Below are positions 1-8,466 of a DNA stretch of 8,782 nt, in pieces. A program made the position numbers and the translations under genes. Position 1 is the stretch's first letter; each line of letters begins with the position of its first letter. The notes under the pieces are model-generated. The model was not told where the DNA came from and did no database searches. It saw only the letters and a list, made by a program, of their open reading frames with translations. This stretch comes from Methanomicrobiales archaeon (lineage in GTDB: Archaea; Halobacteriota; Methanomicrobia; Methanomicrobiales; Methanoculleaceae): assembly GCA_012521035.1 (NCBI GenBank), contig JAAYND010000013.1, positions 1 to 8,782 of the forward strand, given 5' to 3'.

Positions 1-12
1 ATCCGAATACCC

Positions 13-17
13 GGAGA
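13..17 (+). promoter_or_regulatory. Ribosome binding site of the metal ATPase
   Basis: GGAGA lies six bases before the ATG at 24 and supports that start. No promoter can be judged, because only 23 bases precede the gene. Confidence 0.7.
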
Positions 18-23
18 CCGGCC

Positions 24-1919
24 ATGCCCGTGCATGAAGAGTGCCCCCGTTGCCGGTCCGGGGTCTGCGAGACCCACCGGGAGGTTGCGATCTTTGCGAT
101 CGCAAGTCTCCTCTTCCCTGCGGGGGTCTACGTTGAGTACTTCACCCCCTATCCCCTCGCCGGGACTCTCCTCCTCCTCGCCGCGGCGGTCATAGCGGGC
201 CACGACGTCCTGAAGGACGGGCTCCTCGCGCTCATCCGGTTCCGGTTCAACATCGCCGTGCTCATAACGATCGCGGCGGCCGGTGCGTTCCTGACCGAAA
301 ACCCGGCCGAGGGCGCGGCCGTGCTCTACCTCTTTGCCATCGCCGAGTTCCTCGAGGAGTATGCGGCCGGCCGGGCGCATCGTTCGATAGCGTCGCTCCT
401 CGATATCGCGCCACAGACGGCCCGGGTCAGGCGGGGTGATGAGGAAGTGGTCGTCCCGGTCAGCGAGGTCACCGTCGGTGAGACCGTGATCGTGCGGCCG
501 GGGGATACGATCCCGCTTGATGGTCTCGTCACGCTCGGCGAATCATCGGTCGACCAGGCTCCGATCACCGGGGAGAGCGTCCCGGTGGCGAAGGTCGCCG
601 GTGACGGGGTCTACGCCGGGACGCGGAACCTGGACGGCTACCTGGAGGTCAGGGTGACGAAATCCGAGGAGGCGAGCACGATTGCCCGGGTCGTGGCCCT
701 GGTCACTGAGGCACAGGCACACACCTCCCCCACCGAGGCCTTCATCGAGCGGTTCGCCCGCTACTACACCCCGGCGGTCATCCTTGCCGCAGTCCTCCTC
801 GCCATCATCCCGCCGCTCGCCTTCGAGGTTCCGTTCATCGAGGCCTTCTACCGGGCGCTGATACTGCTCGTCATATCCTGCCCCTGCGCGCTCGCGATAT
901 CGACACCGGTCTCGATGGTCTCCGGGATTACGACCGCAGCGCATAACGGTGTGCTCATCAAGGGCCGGGACGCCCTCGAGGCCGTCGGGCTCGCCCGGGT
1001 GATCGTCTTTGATAAGACCGGAACCCTCACGACCGGGAGGCTTGAGGTCGATGAGGTCGTCGCCTTCGGGGTGCCGGTGACCGAGGTGCTCGCGGTCGCA
1101 GCGTCGCTTGAGGCGCGCTCCGGCCACCCGATCGCAGAAGCGGTCATGCGACGGGCCGGGGAGGAGGCGGTCTCCCTTCACGACGTGGAGGAGTTTGCGT
1201 CGATCACCGGGAGGGGTGTCCGGGGGAGGATCGGCGGCGTGACCTATCTCCTCGGGAACGAATCGCTCTTTCCGGATACCGGCGCGTGGCGTGTGGAGTA
1301 CGATCGCCTTGAAGGCGAGGGAAAGACTGTGATCCTCGCCGGCACCGACTCAGCGGTCATCGGGCTTCTCGCCCTCTCCGATCTCATCAAGGAGGATGCA
1401 GAAGAGACGGTCGCCACCCTGAAAGCGCGGGGGATCAGGACGATGATGCTCACCGGGGATGGTGAGCGCGTCGGGGAGGCGGTGGCGCGCCGCATCGGCA
1501 TCGACGAGTGCCACGCCGGCCTCCTCCCCGAGGATAAGGTCACGATGGTCGAGCGGTTGATGGAGCGCTACGGCCTGGTGGTGATGGTCGGTGACAGCGT
1601 GAACGATGCCCCGGCGCTGGCCCGGGCGAACGTCGGGGTCGCGATGGGGGCGATCGGGTCGGATATCGCTATCGAGGCCGCCGATATCGTCGTTATGGAG
1701 GACGAGATCTCCCGTGTCGCCTACCTCGTCGCGCTCTCAGAGAAGACCATCTCGGTCGTGCGGCAGAACGTCGCCACCGCGGTCGTTGTGAAACTCGGTA
1801 TCGCCGCCCTCGCCGTCGTGGGGTTCGTCACCCTCTGGATGGCTGTCGCGTTCGGGGATATGGGGCTCTCGCTTGCGGCCATCGTAAACGCGCTCAGGAT
1901 AGGCCGGCCGGGGAGTTAG
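24..1919 (+). CDS. cadA: P1B-type heavy-metal-exporting ATPase (Zn/Cd/Pb class)
   Basis: Inner-membrane pump predicted to use ATP to export divalent soft metals such as Zn2+, Cd2+ or Pb2+. All P-type hallmarks are visible in the 631 residues: actuator TGES at 182-185, transmembrane metal site CPC at 286-288, phosphorylated Asp330 in DKTGT, the HP motif of the nucleotide domain at 368-369, TGDGE at 477-481 and GDSVND at 523-528. About eight membrane helices are expected (near 21-37, 43-59, 77-90, 95-110, 249-265, 274-300, 583-600, 602-622). Asn582 and Lys590 in the seventh helix and Asp612 in the eighth match the Zn/Cd subclass rather than the copper subclass. The usual N-terminal HMA domain is absent; residues 7-18 instead hold Cys7, Cys10, Cys15 and His18. 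The ATG is preceded by GGAGA at 13-17, seven bases away. Its promoter lies outside the window. Substrate choice among Zn, Cd and Pb is inferred from the family. Confidence 0.95.
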   Translation: MPVHEECPRCRSGVCETHREVAIFAIASLLFPAGVYVEYFTPYPLAGTLLLLAAAVIAGHDVLKDGLLALIRFRFNIAVLITIAAAGAFLTENPAEGAAVLYLFAIAEFLEEYAAGRAHRSIASLLDIAPQTARVRRGDEEVVVPVSEVTVGETVIVRPGDTIPLDGLVTLGESSVDQAPITGESVPVAKVAGDGVYAGTRNLDGYLEVRVTKSEEASTIARVVALVTEAQAHTSPTEAFIERFARYYTPAVILAAVLLAIIPPLAFEVPFIEAFYRALILLVISCPCALAISTPVSMVSGITTAAHNGVLIKGRDALEAVGLARVIVFDKTGTLTTGRLEVDEVVAFGVPVTEVLAVAASLEARSGHPIAEAVMRRAGEEAVSLHDVEEFASITGRGVRGRIGGVTYLLGNESLFPDTGAWRVEYDRLEGEGKTVILAGTDSAVIGLLALSDLIKEDAEETVATLKARGIRTMMLTGDGERVGEAVARRIGIDECHAGLLPEDKVTMVERLMERYGLVVMVGDSVNDAPALARANVGVAMGAIGSDIAIEAADIVVMEDEISRVAYLVALSEKTISVVRQNVATAVVVKLGIAALAVVGFVTLWMAVAFGDMGLSLAAIVNALRIGRPGS

Positions 1920-4900
1920 GGGGCGCGCCCCTCCTCGATCTCGCGGATCGCCTGCAGTAGCGCCTCAGGGTTCTCCTCCTCCACCTCGATGAAGCGACCC
2001 GTATCGGTGGAGTAGAGGTACGTCCGGACCGGCTCGCCCAGGATCTCCTCCGCGGCCCGGCGGTAGACCGCCATCTGGAGGGCGTGCTCCCGGATCCTCG
2101 CCTCATCCACCCGGCCGGTCTTGTAGTCGATGAGGATCCAGGTACCGTCCGGCCGGCGCAGGAGCCGGTCGATGAACCCGGTGAAGATCACCCCCTCGAT
2201 CCCTGCCCGGAATGGAACCTCACAGTGATCGCTCACCGCGCCCTGCATAAGCGGCGCCCTCCGGAACTCCTCATAAAGTCGGGCATACTCGCCGGCTCGC
2301 TCTTTATCTTCGATCCCGTAGCGCCGGAGCACCGCCGCCGGGTCGCGCCCCCGGAAGACCTCATGGATGATCAGGCCCCTGATCCGCGCGTCATCATCCA
2401 CCACCTCCTGCCCGCGCATGAAGTCCTCGATCTCGCTTACCGAGTAGACGTGCTCCTCCTTCGGGGGCGTCGCCGGGGGGAGTTCCGGTGCCGGCTGGAT
2501 ATCCTCAGGGATGGTGAGAAGGCGCGGTGTAGCCGTCCTGACCTCCGCCGGTATCGCGTCGGGCGTGGTGCAGACCTCGATCCGGATCGGCCGCGCCTCC
2601 CCGGGCGGGTGGATGCTGACCGCGCCGGTCGCGTATACATCCTCGCAGAGGCCGAGAGAGAAGGCGAGCCAGTCGGTCCTCGTCCTGCATGCCTCGATGC
2701 TCTCCGGCATCTCTTCGGGCAGGACGCCGCAGAGGATCAGGTGATCCCGCGCCCGGGTCAGTGCCACGTAGAAGAGCCGTTTTCGTTCGGCCTCGTCCTT
2801 CTCCCGCGCCTCGTCCTTGAGGATCTCGAGGATGGGGGTATTCTCACGTTCATAGTCGTTTGCGGGGTTTGCGATCCTGACGCCGATGCAGAGCCCCTTC
2901 TCAATGATGATCGTGGAGGTCTCAGGTAGCGGGGACTCCGAGAGGTCGGGGACGACGACGACCGGGAACTCAAGTCCCTTGGATGCGTGGACCGTCATGA
3001 CCGCGACGGCATCTGAGGATATACGATCGGGTTGTGCCTCGCCTTCCCGCTCTTCACCCTCGATACAGAGCTCAAGCTCCCTGACGACCTCACCGAGGCT
3101 GCCCCCATCCTCCTGGAGTGTGCGGACGATCTCGATGAGCTTCTCGACGTTCGCTATGATCTGCTCGCCTTCCGGCATCCCGCCGTAGACTGAATAGACG
3201 CCGGACCCGGTGACGATCCGGTTGATGAGCTCCGTCGGCCTGAGCCTGCGGGCGACCCCTCGCCACGAGTCTATGAGTTCTACCGCTGCCGCGATCTCAG
3301 AGTCCGGATCTCCGGCGGCAAACCGGCGCAACCGCTCAAAGAGCGTGGCCGGGCGGGGACCGGATTCTGCGACGGCGAAGAGCCGGGCATCGGATATACC
3401 GAAATGGGGGGACCGCAGGGCGCCGTAGAGTGCAACATCATCGTAATCGTTCTCGAGGAACCGGAGGATGTTGTAGAGATCGTAGACCTCCTGCCGCCGG
3501 TAGAACCCGATCCCGGCGTAGACATGGTAGGGTATGCCGTAGCGCCGGAGCGCCCACTCGTAGTAGATGAGGTTAGTCCGGCGCTCAAGGAGGATGGCGA
3601 TATCGCCGTACCCGACCGGCCGGCGGTCACCGTCCCTGATGATCGACTTCTCGCCTGCCTCAACCACCCGCTGGATCTTCCTCGCGACAGCCTCCGCAGA
3701 CCTCCGGCGGCCGGCCTCCCTGGTGTCTGCCTTCGGGCAGAGGAGGATCTCGACCGATCCGGCATCATCGGTCCTGTTCGCCCGCAGCGGCTCATAGAGA
3801 AACTCCCAGGGGCGTGCGCTCCCGGCCATCAGGGTGGCAAAGACATGATTGACAAACCCCACAACCTCGGGCGTGCTCCGGAAGTTGATATCGAGCCTGA
3901 CCTCCTCGCCGATGACGTTCTGCATCCTCTTGAACTCCGTCACGTCCGCGTCCCGGAAGAGGTAGATGGACTGCTTCGGGTCGCCGACGATGAAGAGCCT
4001 GCCCCTCCCCCCCAGGATCGCGGTGATGATGGCGGTCTGGGCCGGATCGGTATCCTGGAACTCGTCGACCAGGATGAACTCAAACCTGCTCCGGAGATGT
4101 GCATCGACGATATCATCGCGGTCGCGGAAGAGACGGCGGGTGTAATGGATGAGATCTGAGAAGTCAAGCGCCCCCCGCCTCGCTTTTGCAGCATCCAGAG
4201 CCTCAGAAAAGACCGAGAAGACCTCCCCGAGGTCATGGAGGAAGTCGAGCGTTGCCCGCGTGAATGTATCCTCCGGGTCGATGGAGAGGTTGAGGATCCG
4301 GAGATGAGGTTTAGTGAGGTTGTTCAGTGTCCTGTAGGCCTCCCGGAGCTTCTCAAGATCCTGCCCGCTCCAGTTCCCCTTCCTGCCCATCCGGGCCGAG
4401 AACCGGCGGTCGTCGTTGATCACCGCAAGCGCGGCGACGGCGCGGCAGGTATAATCATCAGATCGTCCTTGTGCGAGCAGCGGGAGGCAGGGCTCAACGG
4501 AGCGGAGGTAGATCATCGCCGGGTCGGTCTCCCCGGGATAGCGAGCCGCGAGGCCTGCGAGCACCGCGATCCCGGTGGATGCGGCCGGGAGGATCTCGCG
4601 CGCGATCTCCTCCTTCCTCTGCCTGAGCGCCTCCTGCCATGCGGCGATCACCGCTCCCTCGTCCTCTCTGAGCACGGCAAAGAACTCCTCCGCAACCTCG
4701 CGCCTCTCGTAGAGCCGGTTCAGGTAGTTCTTCAGTTCATGGGCGCCTATGGCCCGGAGGGTGCCGGCCAGCGCGTCAGGGCAGGCCACGGGCGCCTCGC
4801 CATGGATGAGATCGGTCGCCACCTCATCCCGGAGCCGGGCAGCCTCCCGCTCATTGAGGACCGCAAAGCCCGGTTCAACGCCGGCCTCAAGCGGAAACTC

Positions 4901-5209
4901 CCTGAGCACCCCGGCACAGAAAGCGTGGAACGTCGATATGCTGGCCCAGAGCAGGTCTTCGCGGATCGCATCCCACGCCGGACCGCTCTTCTCCATGGCT
5001 GCATCCCGGACCCGCTCGCGCATCTGCATGGCGGCCTTATCGGTGAACGTCAGGGCGAGGATCCCGGCGACACCGCTCTTCCCCGACTCGAGCAGGTCGA
5101 TGTACTTCCTGACGAGGACGTGGGTCTTCCCGGTCCCGGCACCCGCGGTCACGCACTTGCTCGTCTCGTGGTCGAGGGCGGCCTGCCTCTGCCGGTCAGT
5201 GAGCCCCAT
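1916..5209 (-). CDS. addA: AddA-like UvrD-family helicase-nuclease
   Basis: Predicted 3'-5' DNA helicase with a fused nuclease that processes broken DNA ends for recombination. In 1097 residues the superfamily 1 motifs appear in order: Q motif 3-13, Walker A at 22-29 (AGAGTGKT), Ia at 52-60, STFHAFC at 92-98, Walker B VDEFQD at 381-386, motif III with VGDPKQSIY at 408-416, IV with NFRST at 442-446, V with TVHASKGLEFP at 739-749, and VI with YVALTRAR at 814-821. The C-terminal PD-(D/E)XK nuclease is intact: His949, Asp1014 in GFIDR, Asp1028-Tyr-Lys1030, and QxxxY at 1045-1049. The open frame continues upstream to 5782, but the ATG at 5209 is chosen because it begins right at the Q motif, has GGAGG six bases before it, and the upstream part is only addB read out of frame. 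Length is slightly short for AddA (typically about 1150-1250). A RecB- or UvrD-like nuclease fusion is the alternative; the neighbouring AddB-like gene favours AddA. Confidence 0.93.
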   Translation of the reverse strand: MGLTDRQRQAALDHETSKCVTAGAGTGKTHVLVRKYIDLLESGKSGVAGILALTFTDKAAMQMRERVRDAAMEKSGPAWDAIREDLLWASISTFHAFCAGVLREFPLEAGVEPGFAVLNEREAARLRDEVATDLIHGEAPVACPDALAGTLRAIGAHELKNYLNRLYERREVAEEFFAVLREDEGAVIAAWQEALRQRKEEIAREILPAASTGIAVLAGLAARYPGETDPAMIYLRSVEPCLPLLAQGRSDDYTCRAVAALAVINDDRRFSARMGRKGNWSGQDLEKLREAYRTLNNLTKPHLRILNLSIDPEDTFTRATLDFLHDLGEVFSVFSEALDAAKARRGALDFSDLIHYTRRLFRDRDDIVDAHLRSRFEFILVDEFQDTDPAQTAIITAILGGRGRLFIVGDPKQSIYLFRDADVTEFKRMQNVIGEEVRLDINFRSTPEVVGFVNHVFATLMAGSARPWEFLYEPLRANRTDDAGSVEILLCPKADTREAGRRRSAEAVARKIQRVVEAGEKSIIRDGDRRPVGYGDIAILLERRTNLIYYEWALRRYGIPYHVYAGIGFYRRQEVYDLYNILRFLENDYDDVALYGALRSPHFGISDARLFAVAESGPRPATLFERLRRFAAGDPDSEIAAAVELIDSWRGVARRLRPTELINRIVTGSGVYSVYGGMPEGEQIIANVEKLIEIVRTLQEDGGSLGEVVRELELCIEGEEREGEAQPDRISSDAVAVMTVHASKGLEFPVVVVPDLSESPLPETSTIIIEKGLCIGVRIANPANDYERENTPILEILKDEAREKDEAERKRLFYVALTRARDHLILCGVLPEEMPESIEACRTRTDWLAFSLGLCEDVYATGAVSIHPPGEARPIRIEVCTTPDAIPAEVRTATPRLLTIPEDIQPAPELPPATPPKEEHVYSVSEIEDFMRGQEVVDDDARIRGLIIHEVFRGRDPAAVLRRYGIEDKERAGEYARLYEEFRRAPLMQGAVSDHCEVPFRAGIEGVIFTGFIDRLLRRPDGTWILIDYKTGRVDEARIREHALQMAVYRRAAEEILGEPVRTYLYSTDTGRFIEVEEENPEALLQAIREIEEGRAP

Positions 5210-8200
5210 CTGATCCCTCCCCGCCGGATGAGAACTCTCGCAGGGCGTCGTACCTGCAGATCGTCGCAAACCCACAGTACCCGGGGCAGGGATCGTTATC
5301 CTGCCGCGTCGGGAACCACCCGCCCCGGATCCCGTGCAGGTACTCTTCCACCCGGGCGAGGGAGGCGTCGACCAGCGCCCGGACATCCTCGACGGCATTC
5401 CTCCGGGATACGGGGTAGCCCGCAAAATGGCCTTCACGGTCTTTATCCCAGAAGACCGGCCGGACCCGGATCTCACCCCGCCGGAGCGTGTAGTAGGCGC
5501 CTGCCGCCCCGGATAGCCCGGTGAGGGTCTCGACCGCCCGGATGTAGAGCGGGAGCTGGAGGGCTTTTCCCGCCGTGATCTCTTTGAGGTTCGGACGGGA
5601 GCTGCCGGTCTTGTAATCGATGACCATGAACGCCCCATCGGAGGCGACATCGATCCGGTCGATCCTGCCCCGGAGGAGGACCGTCTCTTCCGATCCCCCA
5701 TGGAGCCTGATCGGGAGGCTCTCCCCGGCCGGATACCCAAACGAGAACTCAAAGACCCGGGGGGAGAAGGACGATGCTGCAAGCCTCAATTCGCTCTCGA
5801 TGAACCGCTCAAGCAGCCCGGGGCCGGCGAGCGGGGATCCGAGGAGAAACTCCTTCTGGATCGTCCACGCCGGGCTCCTGAGGCTGACCTGCTCTGCCTC
5901 TTCCCTGCCTATAACGAGGATCCGCCTGAGCGCTTCAGCCCGGTTCTCATCGGTGATCGGTCCGCGTTCATCCTGCCGCCACCCGGCGTAGAACCTGTGC
6001 GCTATCCGGTGGACGAGGCTTCCCTGCTCCCGGGCGGTCAGGTCAGGGTCGGGGGAGGCGAGCGGCTCAAGCGAGAGGGCTTCACCGACGTAGAACCGGA
6101 AGGGGCAGTCCGCGTATGTCTCAAGAGCGGTCGGCGAGTATATGGCGCCATCCCCGAACCTCCGGGTGAGCGCCGCTACCGCCGGAGGGTCATCGCAGAG
6201 CACGCCGTCGTACGGCGAGTCGCAGGCGCTCCGGCGGTGGTAGTTCTCGATGTTGAGCCTGCGGGCCACCTCACGGACGGCGGACGGTGGTATGATGGCG
6301 GCGGCCTCATCAGATCTACCTCCGGCGATCAGTGCCCCGGCCTCTACCGCCGCACTGAGGCGCGATGCACCGAATGACTCCGCGCCCCAGGCATCCCCGA
6401 CCATATCGATGAAACATGAGCGTATCGTCGGGGACTCGCCGTCTGTCGCCGGAAAACTCAGGCAGAGGCGGTCCCGGGCGGCGAGGAGCGCCGCGGTGAA
6501 GTGGTAGCGCTCCTCCCGGAGGATATCAGAGCGCGACCGTGTCTTAAGTCGCCGGGTCTCGAGATCGGTGGAGAATGGGAGGCGGGTCGTCAGGCGGGGC
6601 ATCGCGCCCTCGATGAGACCGGCGATGAAGATATGCGGGATGGAGAGATGCACCAGCTCCCTGATACCGACGACCTGGACCGCGCGGCGCATCCGGCGGC
6701 TCCCGGAGTTCGTTCCGGCTATGAGGAGGGAGAGAAGAGAGAGGAACCCGGCCGCTGTCATCTCCCTCTCGGGGAGCATCCGGGCCGTCGCCTCCAGCGT
6801 ATCGAGGGCGCGGAAGAATGCCGCCCGGTCGAAGCCCTCCCGCAGGATGAGATCGCGGTCGCCCGCATCAGGCATCACCGGGCAGCCCCACCGGCCGAGG
6901 AGCGACCGGTACGCAGCGAGGTGTCCTGCGATCGTCTTTGCGCCCCCGAGGGTCGCAAGGTCAGCAAAGAGAGCCTCAAGCCCCCTCCGCACGCCGGCGA
7001 TCGTGGCAAGCGTCCTCTCATGGCGGCGCCGGACCCCCTCCGGTGTATCGGGCACCGCGATCTCCGCCTCAAGCCTCCCGGCGAGTATCGCGAGCTTCTC
7101 ATCCCAGGAGTCCTGACCCCCGATGATCTGTGCCTCCCGGGAGAGGATATCGACGACCGATCCCGCAGGGAACTGTCCATCGTTGATGTACGGGGAGTTG
7201 AGGAGTGCGACGAGATCGTCGCGGCGGTACCCGTGGACAGGGACCGCGAGGATGTTGAGGAGCGCCCGAAGAGATGGAGATCTGATGAGCGCCGGCCCCC
7301 GCGAGGATGCGTAGGGTATACCGAAGTCGGGGAAGACCTCCTCAACGTACGGCATCGCCGCCAGGAGATCGGGGAAGGCGACCGCGATATCGCCGGCCGG
7401 AACGCCGCCGGCGATGAGATCCCGGATCTCCTGCGCCACCGCCCTGACCTCGTCGATCCGGTCCTTCCGCTCTGCGATGCAGACGGTCCCCCGGTCTCTC
7501 TCCCGGGGAGGCGTGCTCCCATCATCGATCTCGTCCGGGCGGATCCAGGATCCATCGTCGACGAATACCGCAGGATCGTCGGCCCACGGGACCACGTAGT
7601 GGAACTCGTGCGCGCGCTCACGGATGGCGAGGATAAGGTCGCGTTCGAGCGGGACCGGCTCGTAGAGCCCGTATATGAAGACCGGACCGATCTCTCCCCG
7701 GTCGCTCCCGGCGAGCCACCGCGCGGCCCGGGCGATGAGGGTGCTCTCGTCGACGAGGTCATGCTCGCCCAGGAAGTGGAGGTATGCGTCGAGGACGAGC
7801 GCTATCTCTGCGCTCTTCTCGCCCTGGAGGTCGCCGAGCGCTGCCGGGTAGTCCACCTTCCTCGTAATAAGTACCTCAAAGAGCGTCGCCAGTTCATCGA
7901 CGACCCCGGTTCCCGGCCGGCCCCCCCGGACAAGGAGCGGGAGGTCGCGCGCCCGGGCGGCGAGGATGTCCGCGATGATGAGCCGGGACTGGGAGGGCGT
8001 AATGAGGTTTCCAGATTCTGTATGGCTCTCAAAGACCCTCCGAGCAAATCCAGGGAGCGTTGTGACCGCATCGCCGATGATGGGCGTGCCTCCGGTGATG
8101 AGGCGGTGGGCGATATCATCGGCGAGGCGTGATGTCGGGACGATGAGAACAGTTCCCAGGGGATCCAGAGCAGCGGCTTTCTTGAATGCGGTGATAACTT

Positions 8201-8249
8201 CGGCGAGGCCACCGCCGGGGGGGCGGCGGTAGAGGACGGCGGCGCACAT
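5196..8249 (-). CDS. addB: AddB-like protein: inactive helicase fold plus Fe-S PD-(D/E)XK nuclease
   Basis: Predicted second subunit of a helicase-nuclease acting on DNA ends, giving the second nuclease (by analogy, one per strand). The C-terminal nuclease (about 700-1000 of 1017 residues) shows CPFRFY with Cys715, His747, Asp864 in GRIDRID, Asp878-Tyr-Lys880, and Gln898 with Tyr902. Cys988, Cys992 and Cys998 complete, with Cys715, the four-cysteine iron-sulphur staple known from AddB, Cas4 and Dna2. The N-terminal two thirds resemble the UvrD-like fold of AddB/RecC, including a motif V-like stretch near 524-552, but no Walker A GKT is seen at the N-terminus, so ATPase activity is probably lost. 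An in-frame TGA two codons upstream makes the ATG at 8249 the first possible start, with GGAG ten bases before it. It overlaps addA by 14 bases and is first in the operon. It is somewhat shorter than typical AddB (about 1150). A generic PD-(D/E)XK family protein is the fallback call. Confidence 0.9.
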   Translation of the reverse strand: MCAAVLYRRPPGGGLAEVITAFKKAAALDPLGTVLIVPTSRLADDIAHRLITGGTPIIGDAVTTLPGFARRVFESHTESGNLITPSQSRLIIADILAARARDLPLLVRGGRPGTGVVDELATLFEVLITRKVDYPAALGDLQGEKSAEIALVLDAYLHFLGEHDLVDESTLIARAARWLAGSDRGEIGPVFIYGLYEPVPLERDLILAIRERAHEFHYVVPWADDPAVFVDDGSWIRPDEIDDGSTPPRERDRGTVCIAERKDRIDEVRAVAQEIRDLIAGGVPAGDIAVAFPDLLAAMPYVEEVFPDFGIPYASSRGPALIRSPSLRALLNILAVPVHGYRRDDLVALLNSPYINDGQFPAGSVVDILSREAQIIGGQDSWDEKLAILAGRLEAEIAVPDTPEGVRRRHERTLATIAGVRRGLEALFADLATLGGAKTIAGHLAAYRSLLGRWGCPVMPDAGDRDLILREGFDRAAFFRALDTLEATARMLPEREMTAAGFLSLLSLLIAGTNSGSRRMRRAVQVVGIRELVHLSIPHIFIAGLIEGAMPRLTTRLPFSTDLETRRLKTRSRSDILREERYHFTAALLAARDRLCLSFPATDGESPTIRSCFIDMVGDAWGAESFGASRLSAAVEAGALIAGGRSDEAAAIIPPSAVREVARRLNIENYHRRSACDSPYDGVLCDDPPAVAALTRRFGDGAIYSPTALETYADCPFRFYVGEALSLEPLASPDPDLTAREQGSLVHRIAHRFYAGWRQDERGPITDENRAEALRRILVIGREEAEQVSLRSPAWTIQKEFLLGSPLAGPGLLERFIESELRLAASSFSPRVFEFSFGYPAGESLPIRLHGGSEETVLLRGRIDRIDVASDGAFMVIDYKTGSSRPNLKEITAGKALQLPLYIRAVETLTGLSGAAGAYYTLRRGEIRVRPVFWDKDREGHFAGYPVSRRNAVEDVRALVDASLARVEEYLHGIRGGWFPTRQDNDPCPGYCGFATICRYDALREFSSGGEGSDGAH
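5216..5220 (-). promoter_or_regulatory. Ribosome binding site of addA inside addB
   Basis: On the minus strand GGAGG is followed by six bases and then the addA ATG at 5209. The site sits within the last codons of the addB-like gene, so ribosomes finishing addB can restart on addA. It decides the addA start within a frame that is open far upstream. Confidence 0.8.
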
Positions 8250-8254
8250 CGATC

Positions 8255-8275
8255 AATCTCTCCTGGGGAGAGATT
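8255..8275 (-). promoter_or_regulatory. Perfect inverted repeat covering the addB ribosome binding site
   Basis: Nine-base arms AATCTCTCC (8255-8263 on plus) and GGAGAGATT (8267-8275) are exact complements around three bases. On the minus strand the second arm contains the GGAG Shine-Dalgarno of addB (8260-8263). In RNA it would form a nine-pair stem with a very tight three-base loop that hides the ribosome site. In DNA it is a 21-base dyad suited to a dimeric repressor. Which of the two applies cannot be told from sequence. Confidence 0.6.
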
Positions 8276-8321
8276 ACAGGGTTGTCCCGGAAGAGTGTTG
8301 TCATTGGGTGTTTGGGGGGGT

Positions 8322-8339
8322 GAGAGAGGAGAGCGGTGT
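8322..8339. repeat. Short module preceding repeat copy 1
   Basis: Eighteen bases ending GGAGAGCGGTGT match 8622-8639 at 17 of 18 positions. It lies 27 bases before copy 1, whereas its partner lies 43 bases before copy 2, so the two repeat blocks share a modular, not strictly tandem, layout. Confidence 0.75.
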
Positions 8340-8366
8340 GGGGATTGGGGTTGGTGTTTTCCGGTT

Positions 8367-8466
8367 GCGCCCCGCCCGGGCTCTTGCCACGAGAACCCCC
8401 GCTCCTGCGCGGGAGCCCTGTGGGAGGGCCAGCATGGTTCTCTTTGCCGGGGAGGGGGTTCCCTCC
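8367..8466. repeat. Intergenic repeat, copy 1
   Basis: Matches 8683-8782 at 98 of 100 positions; the differences are C8375 versus G8691 and G8420 versus A8736. Weaker match extends six bases further left (8361 and 8677). It holds a near-perfect dyad at 8401-8416 (GCTCCTGC/GCGGGAGC, one T:G mismatch) inside a seven-base stem, GAGAACC at 8391-8397 with GGTTCTC at 8436-8442. The match may continue right of 8466, but copy 2 ends with the window. Confidence 0.95.

Noticed and set aside
4235..5524. Plus-strand open frame of 429 codons across the addA/addB junction
   Set aside because: Antisense to two well-supported genes, with low-complexity composition and no recognisable motif.
5210..5782. N-terminal extension of addA up to an ATG at 5782
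   Set aside because: The extra 191 residues are Ser/Arg/Pro/Gly-rich and correspond to addB in another frame; the Q motif and a strong ribosome site mark the start at 5209.
6501..8132. Long plus-strand open frame (543 codons) opposite the addB-like gene
   Set aside because: It is an antisense shadow in GC-rich DNA: Asp/Glu/Arg/Pro-rich, with no recognisable domain, while the minus-strand protein shows ordered catalytic motifs.
8314..8354. G-quadruplex in the G runs
   Set aside because: Only three G blocks are close together, and the loop between the first and second is long, so a stable four-run quadruplex is not clearly supported.
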